From: an uncultured Curvibacter sp.
Lineage (GTDB): Bacteria > Pseudomonadota > Gammaproteobacteria > Burkholderiales > Burkholderiaceae_C
NCBI GenBank assembly: GCA_903834975.1
Contig: CAILKX010000102.1
Span: 1 to 34,596 of the forward strand
Length of the DNA: 34,596 nucleotides
Reading direction: 5' to 3'
Shown: in pieces, positions 25,788 through 34,383 of the stretch
Numbering within the stretch: position 1 is the stretch's first letter
Layout of the letters: each line of letters begins with the position of its first letter
Program-made: the position numbers and the translations under genes
Notes under the pieces: model-generated
What the model was told of the DNA's origin: nothing
Seen by the model: the letters and a program-made list of their open reading frames with translations, nothing else
Database searches by the model: none

Positions 25788-26372
25788 ATGCTTGCCTCCT
25801 CGCGTCACAATGTGAACATGGTCGTTAAATTGGCGGTGGTCGTGCTGGGTATGTTCGCTTTTGGTTATGCCCTGGTGCCCTTGTATCGGCAAATTTGTGA
25901 AGCCACGGGCATCAATATTTTGGCCTTGACCGAACGCGATGTTCCGGGCAACTCCGCTTCCAGCAAGGGTGCTTCGGTGCCCACGAACACACAGATTGAC
26001 CTGACGCGGAGCATCACCGTTGAGTTTGACGCCAACGCCCGGGGGCCTTGGCAATTCCAGCCGGCAACCCGTTCCGTGGTCGTGCATCCCGGCGAGTTGA
26101 CCACGGTGATGTATGAGTTCCAGAATGTCCAAAACCGGCGCATGTCGGCGCAGGCCATTCCGAGCTATGCCCCGAATCAAGCGTCCATGTATTTCACGAA
26201 GTTGGAGTGTTTTTGTTTTAACCAATACACCCTGGAGCCTGGCGAGAAACGGTCATGGCCGGTGGTTTTTTACATCGACCCTAAGTTGTCCAAAGACGTC
26301 AAGACCATCACCCTGTCCTATACTTTCTTTGAAGTGGGTGGTAAAACGCCGCCCGCCCCCGTTGGTGTTTAA
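25788..26372 (+). CDS. ctaG: Cytochrome c oxidase assembly protein CtaG/Cox11
   Basis: FGYALVPLYRQICEATGINI and KLECFCFNQYTLEPGEKRSWPVVFYIDPKL copper-binding motif. Confidence 0.95.
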   Translation: MLASSRHNVNMVVKLAVVVLGMFAFGYALVPLYRQICEATGINILALTERDVPGNSASSKGASVPTNTQIDLTRSITVEFDANARGPWQFQPATRSVVVHPGELTTVMYEFQNVQNRRMSAQAIPSYAPNQASMYFTKLECFCFNQYTLEPGEKRSWPVVFYIDPKLSKDVKTITLSYTFFEVGGKTPPAPVGV

Positions 26373-26384
26373 GGGCGCGGTGCG

Positions 26385-26564
26385 ATGAATTGGTTGCGCA
26401 CTTTCAAAGCCGTGGCGTGGTCCTTTGTGGGCATTCGCAAAGGCAGCGAATGGCAAAAAGATGGTGAAGCGATAGGCCTGGTGCCCGTCGTGGTGGTTGG
26501 TTTGGTGTCGGTGCTGCTGTTCGTCGTCGGCCTGATCGGATTGGTTCACTGGGTGACCGCTTGA
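26385..26564 (+). CDS. DUF2970 family small membrane protein
   Basis: MNWLRTFKAVAWSFVGIRKGSEWQKDGEAIGLVPVVVVGLVSVLLFVVGLIGLVHWVTA* (59 aa), between ctaG and coxC. Just under the ORF-track cutoff. Confidence 0.85.
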   Translation: MNWLRTFKAVAWSFVGIRKGSEWQKDGEAIGLVPVVVVGLVSVLLFVVGLIGLVHWVTA

Positions 26565-26629
26565 CGTGGGTCTGGCGTTTATCTGATTTGAAATTTTGAG
26601 TGATTTGTTTTAAGAGGTAGGAGAAAAAA

Positions 26630-27511
26630 ATGAGTTCGACCCCGCACAGTGGAACGCCTTATTACTACGTTCCCCACAGCTCGCGCCATCCTTTCATGGC
26701 CGCTGTGGGTTTGTTGGGCGTCATTTTTGGTGCCTCACAGTGGATCAATGGTGAAGATTACGGCAAGTTCATCTTGTTTGCTGGCCTGGCTTGGTTCTTG
26801 GTGGTTTTGTTCCAATGGTTCTCTGACGCCATTTCTGAAAGCCAAGAAGGCCAATACGGTCGCAAGATCGATTTGTCTTACCGCTGGAGCATGAGCTGGT
26901 TCATCTTCTCTGAAGTCATGTTCTTTGGTGCCTTCTTTGCCGCTTTGTGGTGGTGCCGTATGCACTCGGTGCCGGCTTTGGGCAACTTGGCCAACGAAGT
27001 GCTGTGGCCCGGCTTCAAGGCCGTGTGGCCCAGCGTCATGCCCGGCGCTACCGCCTCGCCCGGGGACATTGTGGAGCCCTTCCAAACCATGACACCGTTC
27101 TGGTTGCCCACCATCAACACCGCTTTGTTGTTGAGCTCTGGGGTCACTTTGACGATTGCTCATCATGCTTTGATCGCAGGTCAACGTTCCAAGACGATTG
27201 GCTTTATGTGGTTGACCGTGGCTTTGGGCATTGTGTTCTTGTTTGTTCAAGGCTACGAATACTCCCACGCTTATTCTGAATTGAACCTGAAGCTCACCTC
27301 AGGGGTCTATGGTTCGACCTTCTTCATGTTGACCGGTTTCCACGGCTTCCATGTGTTCATCGGCATGTTGATGTTGTTGTTCATCACCTTGCGTTTGCAA
27401 AAGGGCCATTTCACGCCCACCAAGCACTTTGGCTTTGAAGGGGCGGCTTGGTATTGGCACTTTGTGGACGTGGTCTGGCTGGGCTTGTACATCCTGGTTT
27501 ACTGGATGTAA
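26630..27511 (+). CDS. coxC: Cytochrome c oxidase subunit III
   Basis: YYVPHSSRHPFMAAVG, FFGAFFAALWW, GFHGFHVFIGMLMLLFI, WYWHFVDVVWLGLYILVYW. Confidence 0.97.
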   Translation: MSSTPHSGTPYYYVPHSSRHPFMAAVGLLGVIFGASQWINGEDYGKFILFAGLAWFLVVLFQWFSDAISESQEGQYGRKIDLSYRWSMSWFIFSEVMFFGAFFAALWWCRMHSVPALGNLANEVLWPGFKAVWPSVMPGATASPGDIVEPFQTMTPFWLPTINTALLLSSGVTLTIAHHALIAGQRSKTIGFMWLTVALGIVFLFVQGYEYSHAYSELNLKLTSGVYGSTFFMLTGFHGFHVFIGMLMLLFITLRLQKGHFTPTKHFGFEGAAWYWHFVDVVWLGLYILVYWM

Positions 27512-27530
27512 GAGGCCGGCCATCTCCCAA

Positions 27531-27558
27531 TAAAAAAGCGCCTCGCGGCGCTTTTTTA
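27531..27558. terminator. Bidirectional intrinsic terminator between coxC (+) and DUF2909 (-)
   Basis: TAAAAAAGCGCCTCGCGGCGCTTTTTTA: GC-rich stem flanked by an A-tract and a T-tract, so functional in both directions. It abuts the 3' ends of two convergent genes. Confidence 0.88.
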
Positions 27559-27777
27559 TTGTCCGGGCTGAATGCCCGTGGGTTGTATCCAACCCATCCA
27601 CCAGGACAACAAAATGGTCAGGAAAACAAAAATAGAAAACCCCACACGCAACGCCAAAGCGCGGGCCATGCGGTTGCTTTTTTGTTCCTCAGAACCCGAG
27701 CCGCGCATCATGAAAAACAGGGCGGCCCCTAAACTGGCCAAGATGGCGACAAACGCTGCAATTACCAAATAAGTCAT
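27556..27777 (-). CDS. Twin-transmembrane DUF2909 family protein
   Basis: MTYLVIAAFVAILASLGAALFFMMRGSGSEEQKSNRMARALALRVGFSIFVFLTILLSWWMGWIQPTGIQPGQ: two TM helices, cox-cluster position. Confidence 0.82.
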   Translation of the reverse strand: MTYLVIAAFVAILASLGAALFFMMRGSGSEEQKSNRMARALALRVGFSIFVFLTILLSWWMGWIQPTGIQPGQ

Positions 27778-28609
27778 GGCCTCATTATCACGCGAACCCC
27801 ATCCGCCAGCGGGAAAGCCGTCGCCAAAACCCCTGAGCCGTGCTCAGTTTTGGGCTTTGGCCTTGGCGACCTTGGTGGTGGTCTCTTTAACCGTTCGGCT
27901 GGGGTTTTGGCAGTTGAGCCGTGCGGCCGAAAAACAAGCATGGCAAACGGCCATGGCCACCCAGCGCGATTTGCCGGTGCTGGACATGAGCCCCAGTCAG
28001 GACCAGAACCTCGCATCGACCCAAGAATGGCTAAAAGACTGGGGTCAACCCCACTTGTTGCACCGCCGAGTCACGGTTCGGGGGACTTGGTTACCGCAGT
28101 TCAACGTGTATTTGGACAACCGACAAATGGACGGCAAGGTGGGATTCTTTTTACTCACGCCGCTGCAACTCGACCACAGCGATCAAGCCATCTGGGTGCA
28201 GCGCGGGTGGTTGCCACGCAATTTTCAGCAACGCGAACAACTGCCGGAGGTGCTGACGCCGAGCGGCCCAGTCAGCCTCACGGCTCGCATCGCCCTGGCG
28301 CCTTCGAAGCTGATGGAACTGGGTTCAACATCCCCCGGCTCAGGGTTTTCCCATTTGCGGCAGAATCTGGATGAATCTGAAATGCGCCACGAAACGGGCT
28401 TGAATCTGCTGAGCGGGTCCTTGGTGCAACTGTCCCCCGAGGGCGATTCCGATGCCCTGTTGCGAAACTGGTTTGAGCCCGCTGCCGACACCGCTAAACA
28501 CAAGGGCTACGCGTTGCAATGGTTTGCCATGGCCCTGGGGGCTGCGGCTTGGTTTTTTTGGTTTGCTTTTTTTAAAGTGTGGCGAAAGAGTGGCAATCGT
28601 GACTGTTGA
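27776..28609 (+). CDS. SURF1 family cytochrome oxidase biogenesis protein
   Basis: LGFWQLSRAAEKQAW, VTVRGTWLPQFNVYLDNRQMDGKVGFFLLTPLQL, IWVQRGWLPRN, C-terminal LQWFAMALGAAAWFFWFAFF. Confidence 0.9.
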   Translation: MASLSREPHPPAGKPSPKPLSRAQFWALALATLVVVSLTVRLGFWQLSRAAEKQAWQTAMATQRDLPVLDMSPSQDQNLASTQEWLKDWGQPHLLHRRVTVRGTWLPQFNVYLDNRQMDGKVGFFLLTPLQLDHSDQAIWVQRGWLPRNFQQREQLPEVLTPSGPVSLTARIALAPSKLMELGSTSPGSGFSHLRQNLDESEMRHETGLNLLSGSLVQLSPEGDSDALLRNWFEPAADTAKHKGYALQWFAMALGAAAWFFWFAFFKVWRKSGNRDC

Positions 28610-29330
28610 AAATTCCCCAGCGACCTCCGCTGTCCCCACGGTGCAAGATCAAGACCACGTGCTTGAATTGACCGTGCACAACCTGCCATCGCCCACCACC
28701 ATCCCGGCCGAGCGCACCCGCATGGGACGCATCAAAATGCTCTTGGTGCTGTTGATTTGCGCCTCGCCGGTGATCGCGTCTTATGTTACTTATTACTTTA
28801 TTCGCCCGAATTCTTTTCACAGTTATGGCGAGTTGATTGCTGGCCAACCCGGCTTGCCTTCAGCGCAGGCGGAGGTGTTGAGCGGACCTCAAACGGGCAC
28901 CACCCTCGATTTACCCCGCCTCAAAGGGCAGTGGCTGCTGCTCAGTGTGGCCGATGCCGCTTGTGACCCCGCGTGTGAAAAACACCTCTTTTTACAACGC
29001 CAAATGCGCGAGTCTTTGGGGGCCGAAAAGGGGCGGGTCGATTGGGTTTGGTTGGTGCCCGACACGCAAGCGCTGCCAGAGCGCTTGAAGCCCGCCTTGA
29101 CCGAAGCCACGGTGCTTCGCGTCAAGCCCGAGGTCCTGCAGACTTGGCTGGCACCAGCGGCCGAGCATCGATTGGCCGATCACCTTTATTTGGTCGACCC
29201 CATGGGCCATTGGATGATGCGCTTTCCCGCGAATTTGGACTTGGCCGACGCTGGACAAGCCAAGCTGGCTAAGAAAGACTTAGACCGCTTGTTGCGTGCC
29301 TCGGCCTCTTGGGACACCGAGGGCCGTTGA
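28599..29330 (+). CDS. SCO-like membrane-anchored protein of the cox cluster (usually annotated hypothetical)
   Basis: GTG start at 28599 overlaps the SURF1 3' end. One TM helix, then LKGQWLLLSVADAACDPACEKHLFLQRQMRESLG and ADHLYLVDPMGHWMMRFPAN, resembling the thioredoxin-like SCO layout (CxxxC, distal DH). Confidence 0.75.
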   Translation: MTVENSPATSAVPTVQDQDHVLELTVHNLPSPTTIPAERTRMGRIKMLLVLLICASPVIASYVTYYFIRPNSFHSYGELIAGQPGLPSAQAEVLSGPQTGTTLDLPRLKGQWLLLSVADAACDPACEKHLFLQRQMRESLGAEKGRVDWVWLVPDTQALPERLKPALTEATVLRVKPEVLQTWLAPAAEHRLADHLYLVDPMGHWMMRFPANLDLADAGQAKLAKKDLDRLLRASASWDTEGR

Positions 29331-29334
29331 GAAC

Positions 29335-30471
29335 ATGGACGCCGCTTCTTCCCTGAGTTTGTTCAACCTGGCCCCCTTGGGACGGGTAGCGCTGGTCGGC
29401 GCCCTGTGTGCCCTGGGCCCCTTGGCCTGGTTGATGTGGTCGCAAAAAACAGGTCAACAAAAATCATTTTGGACGGCTTTGACGGTGACCACCGCTTTTT
29501 TGACCTTCGATTTGATTATGTTCGGCTCCTACACCCGCCTCACTGACTCGGGTCTGGGCTGCCCGGATTGGCCGGGTTGCTACGGCCAAGCCAGCCCGCT
29601 CGCCGCGATGTCAGACATCACCGCTGCCCATGAAGCGCTGCCCACCGGGGCCGTGAGTGAGTCCAAGGCTTGGATCGAAATGGTGCACCGGTATTTGGCC
29701 ACTGCCGTCGGCGCCTTGATCGTGCTGGCGTGGTTGGGGGCGTTGTTTAAGCGCCGTGAGCAACGCGATGGCCGCACTGTTCGGGAAGGTCGGGACCGTT
29801 TTCTGACGACGCTCACGCTGTTCTGGGTGCTGGTTCAAGGCGCTTTTGGTGCTTTCACGGTGACCTTGAAATTGCTGCCTGCGATCGTCACCCTGCACTT
29901 GTTGGGCGGCATCGTCTTGCTGGCTTTGCTGGTGCTGCAGATGGCGAAACAGCGGTCTGCACCCGCCCCGTTTTTGTCGCGAAGGATGAAGGTGGGTCTG
30001 GGGGCTGCTTTGGTGTTGGTGACCTTGCAGGTGCTGCTGGGCGGCTGGGTCAGCACCAACTACGCGGTTTTGATCTGCAACACCTTTCCGCAATGCCAAG
30101 GGGCTTGGTGGCCGGAGATGAATTTCCAGGCAGGCTTTGAAATTTGGCGCCCCTTGGGCATGGACAGCAACGGACAGCCGCTGGTCTTCTCGGCGCTGAC
30201 GGCGATTCATTACACTCACCGGTTGGTAGCCTATTCGGTTTTTGCTTATGTCGGTTTCATGGCTTGGCGCTTGGCCCGCTATGAGCGCCGAGCAGCAAGG
30301 GTCTTGGGCGCCTTGTTGGGCCTGCAAGCGCTGACCGGCTTGAGCAATGTGGTGCTGGGTTGGCCCTTGCTGGCGGCGGTGATGCACACCGGCGGCGCAG
30401 CGGCCTTGGTGGCCGTGTTGGTATGGTGCTTGGGCGTGCCTCGGTTAAATGACAAGTCGACAACGAAATAA
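29335..30471 (+). CDS. ctaA: Haem A synthase (COX15/CtaA)
   Basis: GSYTRLTDSGLGCPDWPGCYGQ, WIEMVHRYLATAVG, LGGWVSTNYA, FQAGFEIWRPL, AIHYTHRLVAY. ATG at 29335 preferred. Confidence 0.95.
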   Translation: MDAASSLSLFNLAPLGRVALVGALCALGPLAWLMWSQKTGQQKSFWTALTVTTAFLTFDLIMFGSYTRLTDSGLGCPDWPGCYGQASPLAAMSDITAAHEALPTGAVSESKAWIEMVHRYLATAVGALIVLAWLGALFKRREQRDGRTVREGRDRFLTTLTLFWVLVQGAFGAFTVTLKLLPAIVTLHLLGGIVLLALLVLQMAKQRSAPAPFLSRRMKVGLGAALVLVTLQVLLGGWVSTNYAVLICNTFPQCQGAWWPEMNFQAGFEIWRPLGMDSNGQPLVFSALTAIHYTHRLVAYSVFAYVGFMAWRLARYERRAARVLGALLGLQALTGLSNVVLGWPLLAAVMHTGGAAALVAVLVWCLGVPRLNDKSTTK

Positions 30472-30494
30472 ATGGTCTTGATGGGGTTTTTTAA

Positions 30495-31388
30495 ATGAGC
30501 GCTGTCGTTCCTTTGTCCAGGCTGTCTTTGCTCAGCCAGTACTACCAACTGACCAAGCCGCGCGTGGTCCAGTTGATAGTGTTTTGCGCCCTCATCGGCA
30601 TGGTGCTGGCCGTGCCTGGCGTGCCCCGTTGGGGCGACGTTCAGCTCGGCTTGATTGCCTGCGTCGGCATTTGGCTGGTGGCGGGAGCGGCGGCGGTGTT
30701 CAACTGTTTGGTGGAAAAAGGCATTGACGCCAAAATGCGCCGAACGGCTTGGCGTGCCACCGCCCAAGGCCAGCTCAGTGATTGGCAAGCCTTGGCTTTT
30801 TCGACCGTGCTTTGCAGCCTGGGTTCGGTGGTTCTTTATGTTTGGGTGAACCCCCTGACGATGGTGTTGACCTTCGCTACTTTTGTGGGTTATGCCGTCA
30901 TTTACACCGTGATTCTGAAACCCCTAACGCCCCAAAACATCGTCATCGGCGGGGCCTCTGGTGCCATGCCCCCGGTGCTCGGCTGGGCGGCGATGACGGG
31001 CGAGGTCAGCGCCGAGAGTTTGATTTTGTTCCTCATTATTTTCTTGTGGACGCCGCCCCATTTTTGGGCCTTGGCGCTATACCGCGTCGAGGATTACCGA
31101 AAATCGGGCTTGCCGATGTTGCCCGTCACGCATGGCAACGCCTTCACACGTTTGCAAATTTTGCTCTACACCTTTGTGCTGTTCGCGGCGTGTGTGATGC
31201 CCTTTGCTTACGGCATGAGTGGCGTTTTTTATTTGGTTTGTGCCGTGTTGTTGAGCCTGGGGTTCATTGGCTACGCTTGGAAATTGTGGCAAAACTACTC
31301 CGATGAGCTGTCAAGGGCCACTTTTCGCTTTTCCTTGTACCACCTGAGCTTGTTGTTCGCCGCTTTCTTGGTCGACCACTATCTTTGA
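30495..31388 (+). CDS. ctaB: Protohaem IX farnesyltransferase (haem O synthase)
   Basis: [86 protein letters not shown]. Confidence 0.97.
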   Translation: MSAVVPLSRLSLLSQYYQLTKPRVVQLIVFCALIGMVLAVPGVPRWGDVQLGLIACVGIWLVAGAAAVFNCLVEKGIDAKMRRTAWRATAQGQLSDWQALAFSTVLCSLGSVVLYVWVNPLTMVLTFATFVGYAVIYTVILKPLTPQNIVIGGASGAMPPVLGWAAMTGEVSAESLILFLIIFLWTPPHFWALALYRVEDYRKSGLPMLPVTHGNAFTRLQILLYTFVLFAACVMPFAYGMSGVFYLVCAVLLSLGFIGYAWKLWQNYSDELSRATFRFSLYHLSLLFAAFLVDHYL

Positions 31389-31407
31389 AGCCATACCGTT
31401 TGAACCC

Positions 31408-32058
31408 ATGAAGTCTGGTCTATCTTTTCTTTTGAAGTCGGGCCTCTGGGCGCTCCTCAGTCTACTGACTTTGGGTTTGAGCGCCTGCCATTCTGAGCGT
31501 CCCCAATTCAAGTCCGTGGACATCACCGGCGCCGACTACGCCAACCAACTGGAATTGCCCGACACCTCCGGTCAAGTGCGCCATTTGAGCGATTTCAAAG
31601 GCAAAGCGGTGGCGGTATTTTTTGGTTACACCCAATGCCCCGATGTCTGTCCCACCACCTTGGCCGAGTTGGCGGAGGTCAAGCGGGCCTTGTCGAAGAA
31701 CGACACCAAGGGCGGTGAGCGTTTGCAGGTGGTGTTCGTTTCTCTGGACCCTGAGCGCGACACGAATGAGGTGTTGCAAGCCTATATGGCGGGTTTTGCG
31801 GAGCAGGGTGGCGAATCAGGCGCAAACGCCGGTTTTGTGGCCCTTCGCCCTGCCAACCCCGCGCAATTGGAGGCGGTTGCCAAGACCTTCAAAATTTATT
31901 ACAAAAAGGTCGAGGGCAAGACGCCAGGCAGCTACACCCTTGACCACACGGCGGCCACCTACCTGTTTGACCCGCAAGGCCGGGTCAGGTTGTTCAGCCG
32001 CTACGGCAGTGGCGCGAAAGCGTTGTTGGACGACGTCCAACTGCTGTTAGCGGATTAA
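31408..32058 (+). CDS. SCO1/SenC family copper chaperone
   Basis: Lipobox-like LGLSAC; VFFGYTQCPDVCPTTLAEL; FVSLDPERDTNEVLQAYM; YTLDHTAATYLFDPQGRVRLF. Confidence 0.93.
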   Translation: MKSGLSFLLKSGLWALLSLLTLGLSACHSERPQFKSVDITGADYANQLELPDTSGQVRHLSDFKGKAVAVFFGYTQCPDVCPTTLAELAEVKRALSKNDTKGGERLQVVFVSLDPERDTNEVLQAYMAGFAEQGGESGANAGFVALRPANPAQLEAVAKTFKIYYKKVEGKTPGSYTLDHTAATYLFDPQGRVRLFSRYGSGAKALLDDVQLLLAD

Positions 32059-32072
32059 GTGGACTAAGCGAA

Positions 32073-33035
32073 TTAAGCGAATTCAACCAGAGCGGTCTTC
32101 ATCTTTTTCATGGCCGCCACTTCGATTTGGCGGATGCGCTCGGCGCTGACACCAAACTCAGCCGCCAATTCGTGCAGCGTCATGCCGCCGGTGCCGTTGT
32201 CATTCACCTTGAGCCAGCGCTCTTCGACGATGCGGCGGCTGCGGGCATCCAAGCTTTCTAAGGCCAACGCCAAGCCTTCGCTGGTCAAGCGGTCATGGTG
32301 CTGGGCTTCGAGCACGGCGGTGGGCTCGTGGTGCGCGTCGCTCAAATAGGCAATTGGTCCAAAGGCTTTTTCAGAATCTTCGTTGGGGCTCGGGTCAATC
32401 AGCACGTCACCGCCCGACAAGCGCATTTCCATTTCTTGCACATCTTCGCGCTTCACGTTGAGGCGTTGGGCCATCAGCGTGACCTCGCTCTCGGTCATGG
32501 TGTCGCGGTGGGTGCCCTCGTCGTCAGCAGCATCGGCTTTGAAACCTTGCTTCATGGAACGCAAGTTGAAGAATAATTTGCGCTGGGCTTTGGTGGTCGC
32601 CACTTTGACCATGCGCCAGTTCTTCAAAATGTATTCGTGGATTTCAGCCTTGATCCAGTGCATGGCGTAGCTCACCAAGCGCACGCCTTGATCGGGGTCA
32701 AAGCGCTTGACGGCCTTCATCAGGCCCAGGTTGCCTTCTTGAATCAAATCGCTGTGTGGCAGCCCATACCCCAAGTATTGGCGTGAAATGGACACGACCA
32801 AGCGCAGGTGGGACATGACCAAACGGCCGGCGGCTTCCACATCGTTGTGATCGCGCAGGTCGCGGGCCAATTGTTGCTCTTCTGCGGGCGTCAGCATCGG
32901 CATGCGGTTAACGGCCGTGATGTAGGCGTCGAGGTTGCCCAGCGGGGGCAACAAGCCCCAGCTCAGGGCGGCGGTTTCTTTTTGAGCAACTGGCAGCGCC
33001 AGTGCGGGCGTTAAGTCTTGGTTTTGAAGGGACAT
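32073..33035 (-). CDS. rpoH: RNA polymerase sigma-32 factor RpoH
   Basis: HLRLVVSISRQYLGYGLPHSDLIQEGNLGLMKAVKRFDPDQGVRLVSYAMHWIKAEIHEYILKNWRMVKVATTKAQRKLFFNLR (RpoH box) and the region 4.2 helix-turn-helix. GAAAGGA ribosome-binding site 7 nt before ATG 33035 favours this over the track's 33056. Confidence 0.96.
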   Translation of the reverse strand: MSLQNQDLTPALALPVAQKETAALSWGLLPPLGNLDAYITAVNRMPMLTPAEEQQLARDLRDHNDVEAAGRLVMSHLRLVVSISRQYLGYGLPHSDLIQEGNLGLMKAVKRFDPDQGVRLVSYAMHWIKAEIHEYILKNWRMVKVATTKAQRKLFFNLRSMKQGFKADAADDEGTHRDTMTESEVTLMAQRLNVKREDVQEMEMRLSGGDVLIDPSPNEDSEKAFGPIAYLSDAHHEPTAVLEAQHHDRLTSEGLALALESLDARSRRIVEERWLKVNDNGTGGMTLHELAAEFGVSAERIRQIEVAAMKKMKTALVEFA

Positions 33036-33089
33036 TCCGGCATCCTTTCGAGTCATTTTGAGAGGTATTTTACCTCGGTAGACGCTATA

Positions 33090-33116
33090 TTAGCACTCTC
33101 TTTGGCCGAGTGCTAA
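33090..33116. promoter_or_regulatory. CIRCE element (HrcA operator) upstream of rpoH
   Basis: TTAGCACTC-N9-GAGTGCTAA: TTAGCACTC at 33090-33098, spacer TCTTTGGCC, GAGTGCTAA at 33108-33116. Both arms match the canonical CIRCE exactly. Confidence 0.93.
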
Positions 33117-33296
33117 TCAAGAAAACGGCAAAAAAGCCACAAAGCCGACGACTGACTATTGAGAGCCGTCGAAAGGCTGCAACAGAAAAGCGCAGAGCGA
33201 AAGCCAAGCCAGGGGAGGGGTTTTAGGGAATTGGGGTCGCATCAAAACCCCACCCCTATTCCACCCCATTCATGCCCATTCCAACCGGTTTCGACT

Positions 33297-34355
33297 TTAT
33301 TCCAGCAGCGCCTGTGCAAATTCTTGGGCCTTGAAGGTTTGCAGGTCTTCCAATTGCTCGCCCACGCCGATGAAATAGACCGGAATGGGGTGCTCGCGGG
33401 CAATGGCCGCCAAGACGCCGCCTTTGGCGGTGCCGTCGAGTTTGGTGACGATCAAGCCGGTCAGTCCCAGCGCTTCGTCAAAGGCACGGACCTGAGCCAA
33501 GGCGTTTTGGCCCGTGTTGCCGTCAATCACCAGCAGCACCTCATGGGGCGCCGAGGCATCGGCTTTGGTGACAACCCGTTTGATCTTTTTCAGCTCTTCC
33601 ATCAAATGGGTTTGGGTGGGCAAACGGCCGGCTGTGTCCACCAAGACCACATCTTTGCCACGGGCCCGGCCAGCGTTGACGGCGTCAAAACTCACGGCGG
33701 CGGGGTCACCCCCTGCTTGGCTGACGATTTCAACCGTGTTCCGGTCTGCCCAGACGCTGAGTTGTTCACGTGCTGCGGCGCGGAAGGTGTCGGCGGCGGC
33801 CAGCAGCACTGCCGCCCCGTTTTGGGCCAGATGCTGGGTCAGCTTGCCGATTGAGGTGGTTTTGCCGGCACCGTTGACTCCCGCCACCATGATGACGGTC
33901 GGGGTTTGCGGGCCGATGCTCAGTGGTTTTTCCAGGGGTTGGAGCAGTTGCGTCAAGGCCTCGATCAGCAAGGTTTTGACTTGCGCAGGCTCGACGGCCT
34001 TGCTGTCTTTAACGCGGCGCTTGAGATCGTCGAGCAGGTAGGTGGTCGCCTTGACCCCCGTGTCCGCCATCAACAAGGCCGTTTCGAGTTCTTCATACAA
34101 AACCTCGTCGATCTGGGTGCCGGTGAACACCGAAGCCAGTTGTCCGCCAGTTTTGCGTAGCCCGGATTTGAGGCGCTGCAACCAGCTTTCTCTTGGAGGC
34201 CGTTCAAAGTCCAGCGCCACCTCGGCCTTTGTTGGTGCAGATACAACTGCCTCAGCAGTCACTGGGGCAGTAGCTGGGACAGTAGCAGGGGCCGCGGCTG
34301 GGGCCGAAGCAGGGGCCGAGGCTGGGGCTATTTTTTTCTTGAAAAAGGAAAACAT
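33297..34355 (-). CDS. ftsY: Signal recognition particle receptor FtsY
   Basis: Ala/Pro-rich N-terminus then NG GTPase domain: VAGVNGAGKTTSIGKLTQHL, DTFRAAAREQL, VLVDTAGRLPTQTHLMEELKKI, TKLDGTAKGG. Start MFSFFKKKIAP at 34355. Confidence 0.96.
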   Translation of the reverse strand: MFSFFKKKIAPASAPASAPAAAPATVPATAPVTAEAVVSAPTKAEVALDFERPPRESWLQRLKSGLRKTGGQLASVFTGTQIDEVLYEELETALLMADTGVKATTYLLDDLKRRVKDSKAVEPAQVKTLLIEALTQLLQPLEKPLSIGPQTPTVIMVAGVNGAGKTTSIGKLTQHLAQNGAAVLLAAADTFRAAAREQLSVWADRNTVEIVSQAGGDPAAVSFDAVNAGRARGKDVVLVDTAGRLPTQTHLMEELKKIKRVVTKADASAPHEVLLVIDGNTGQNALAQVRAFDEALGLTGLIVTKLDGTAKGGVLAAIAREHPIPVYFIGVGEQLEDLQTFKAQEFAQALLE

Positions 34356-34366
34356 GGATTGGTTCT

Positions 34367-34383
34367 TAGAATGACCCATTCTA
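34367..34383. promoter_or_regulatory. Mirrored divergent -10 elements between ftsY and the M16 peptidase
   Basis: TAGAATG-ACC-CATTCTA: perfect 7-bp inverted repeat giving TAGAAT as a -10-like hexamer on both strands, in the 27-bp gap between divergent starts. Confidence 0.4.

Noticed and set aside
29611-30387. 258-aa - strand ORF opposite ctaA
   Set aside because: Gln/His-rich shadow ORF; ctaA is clearly the coding strand.
33159-33854. 231-aa + strand ORF from the rpoH-ftsY intergenic region into antisense ftsY
   Set aside because: Mostly antisense to ftsY with shadow-like composition; no start context or motif support.
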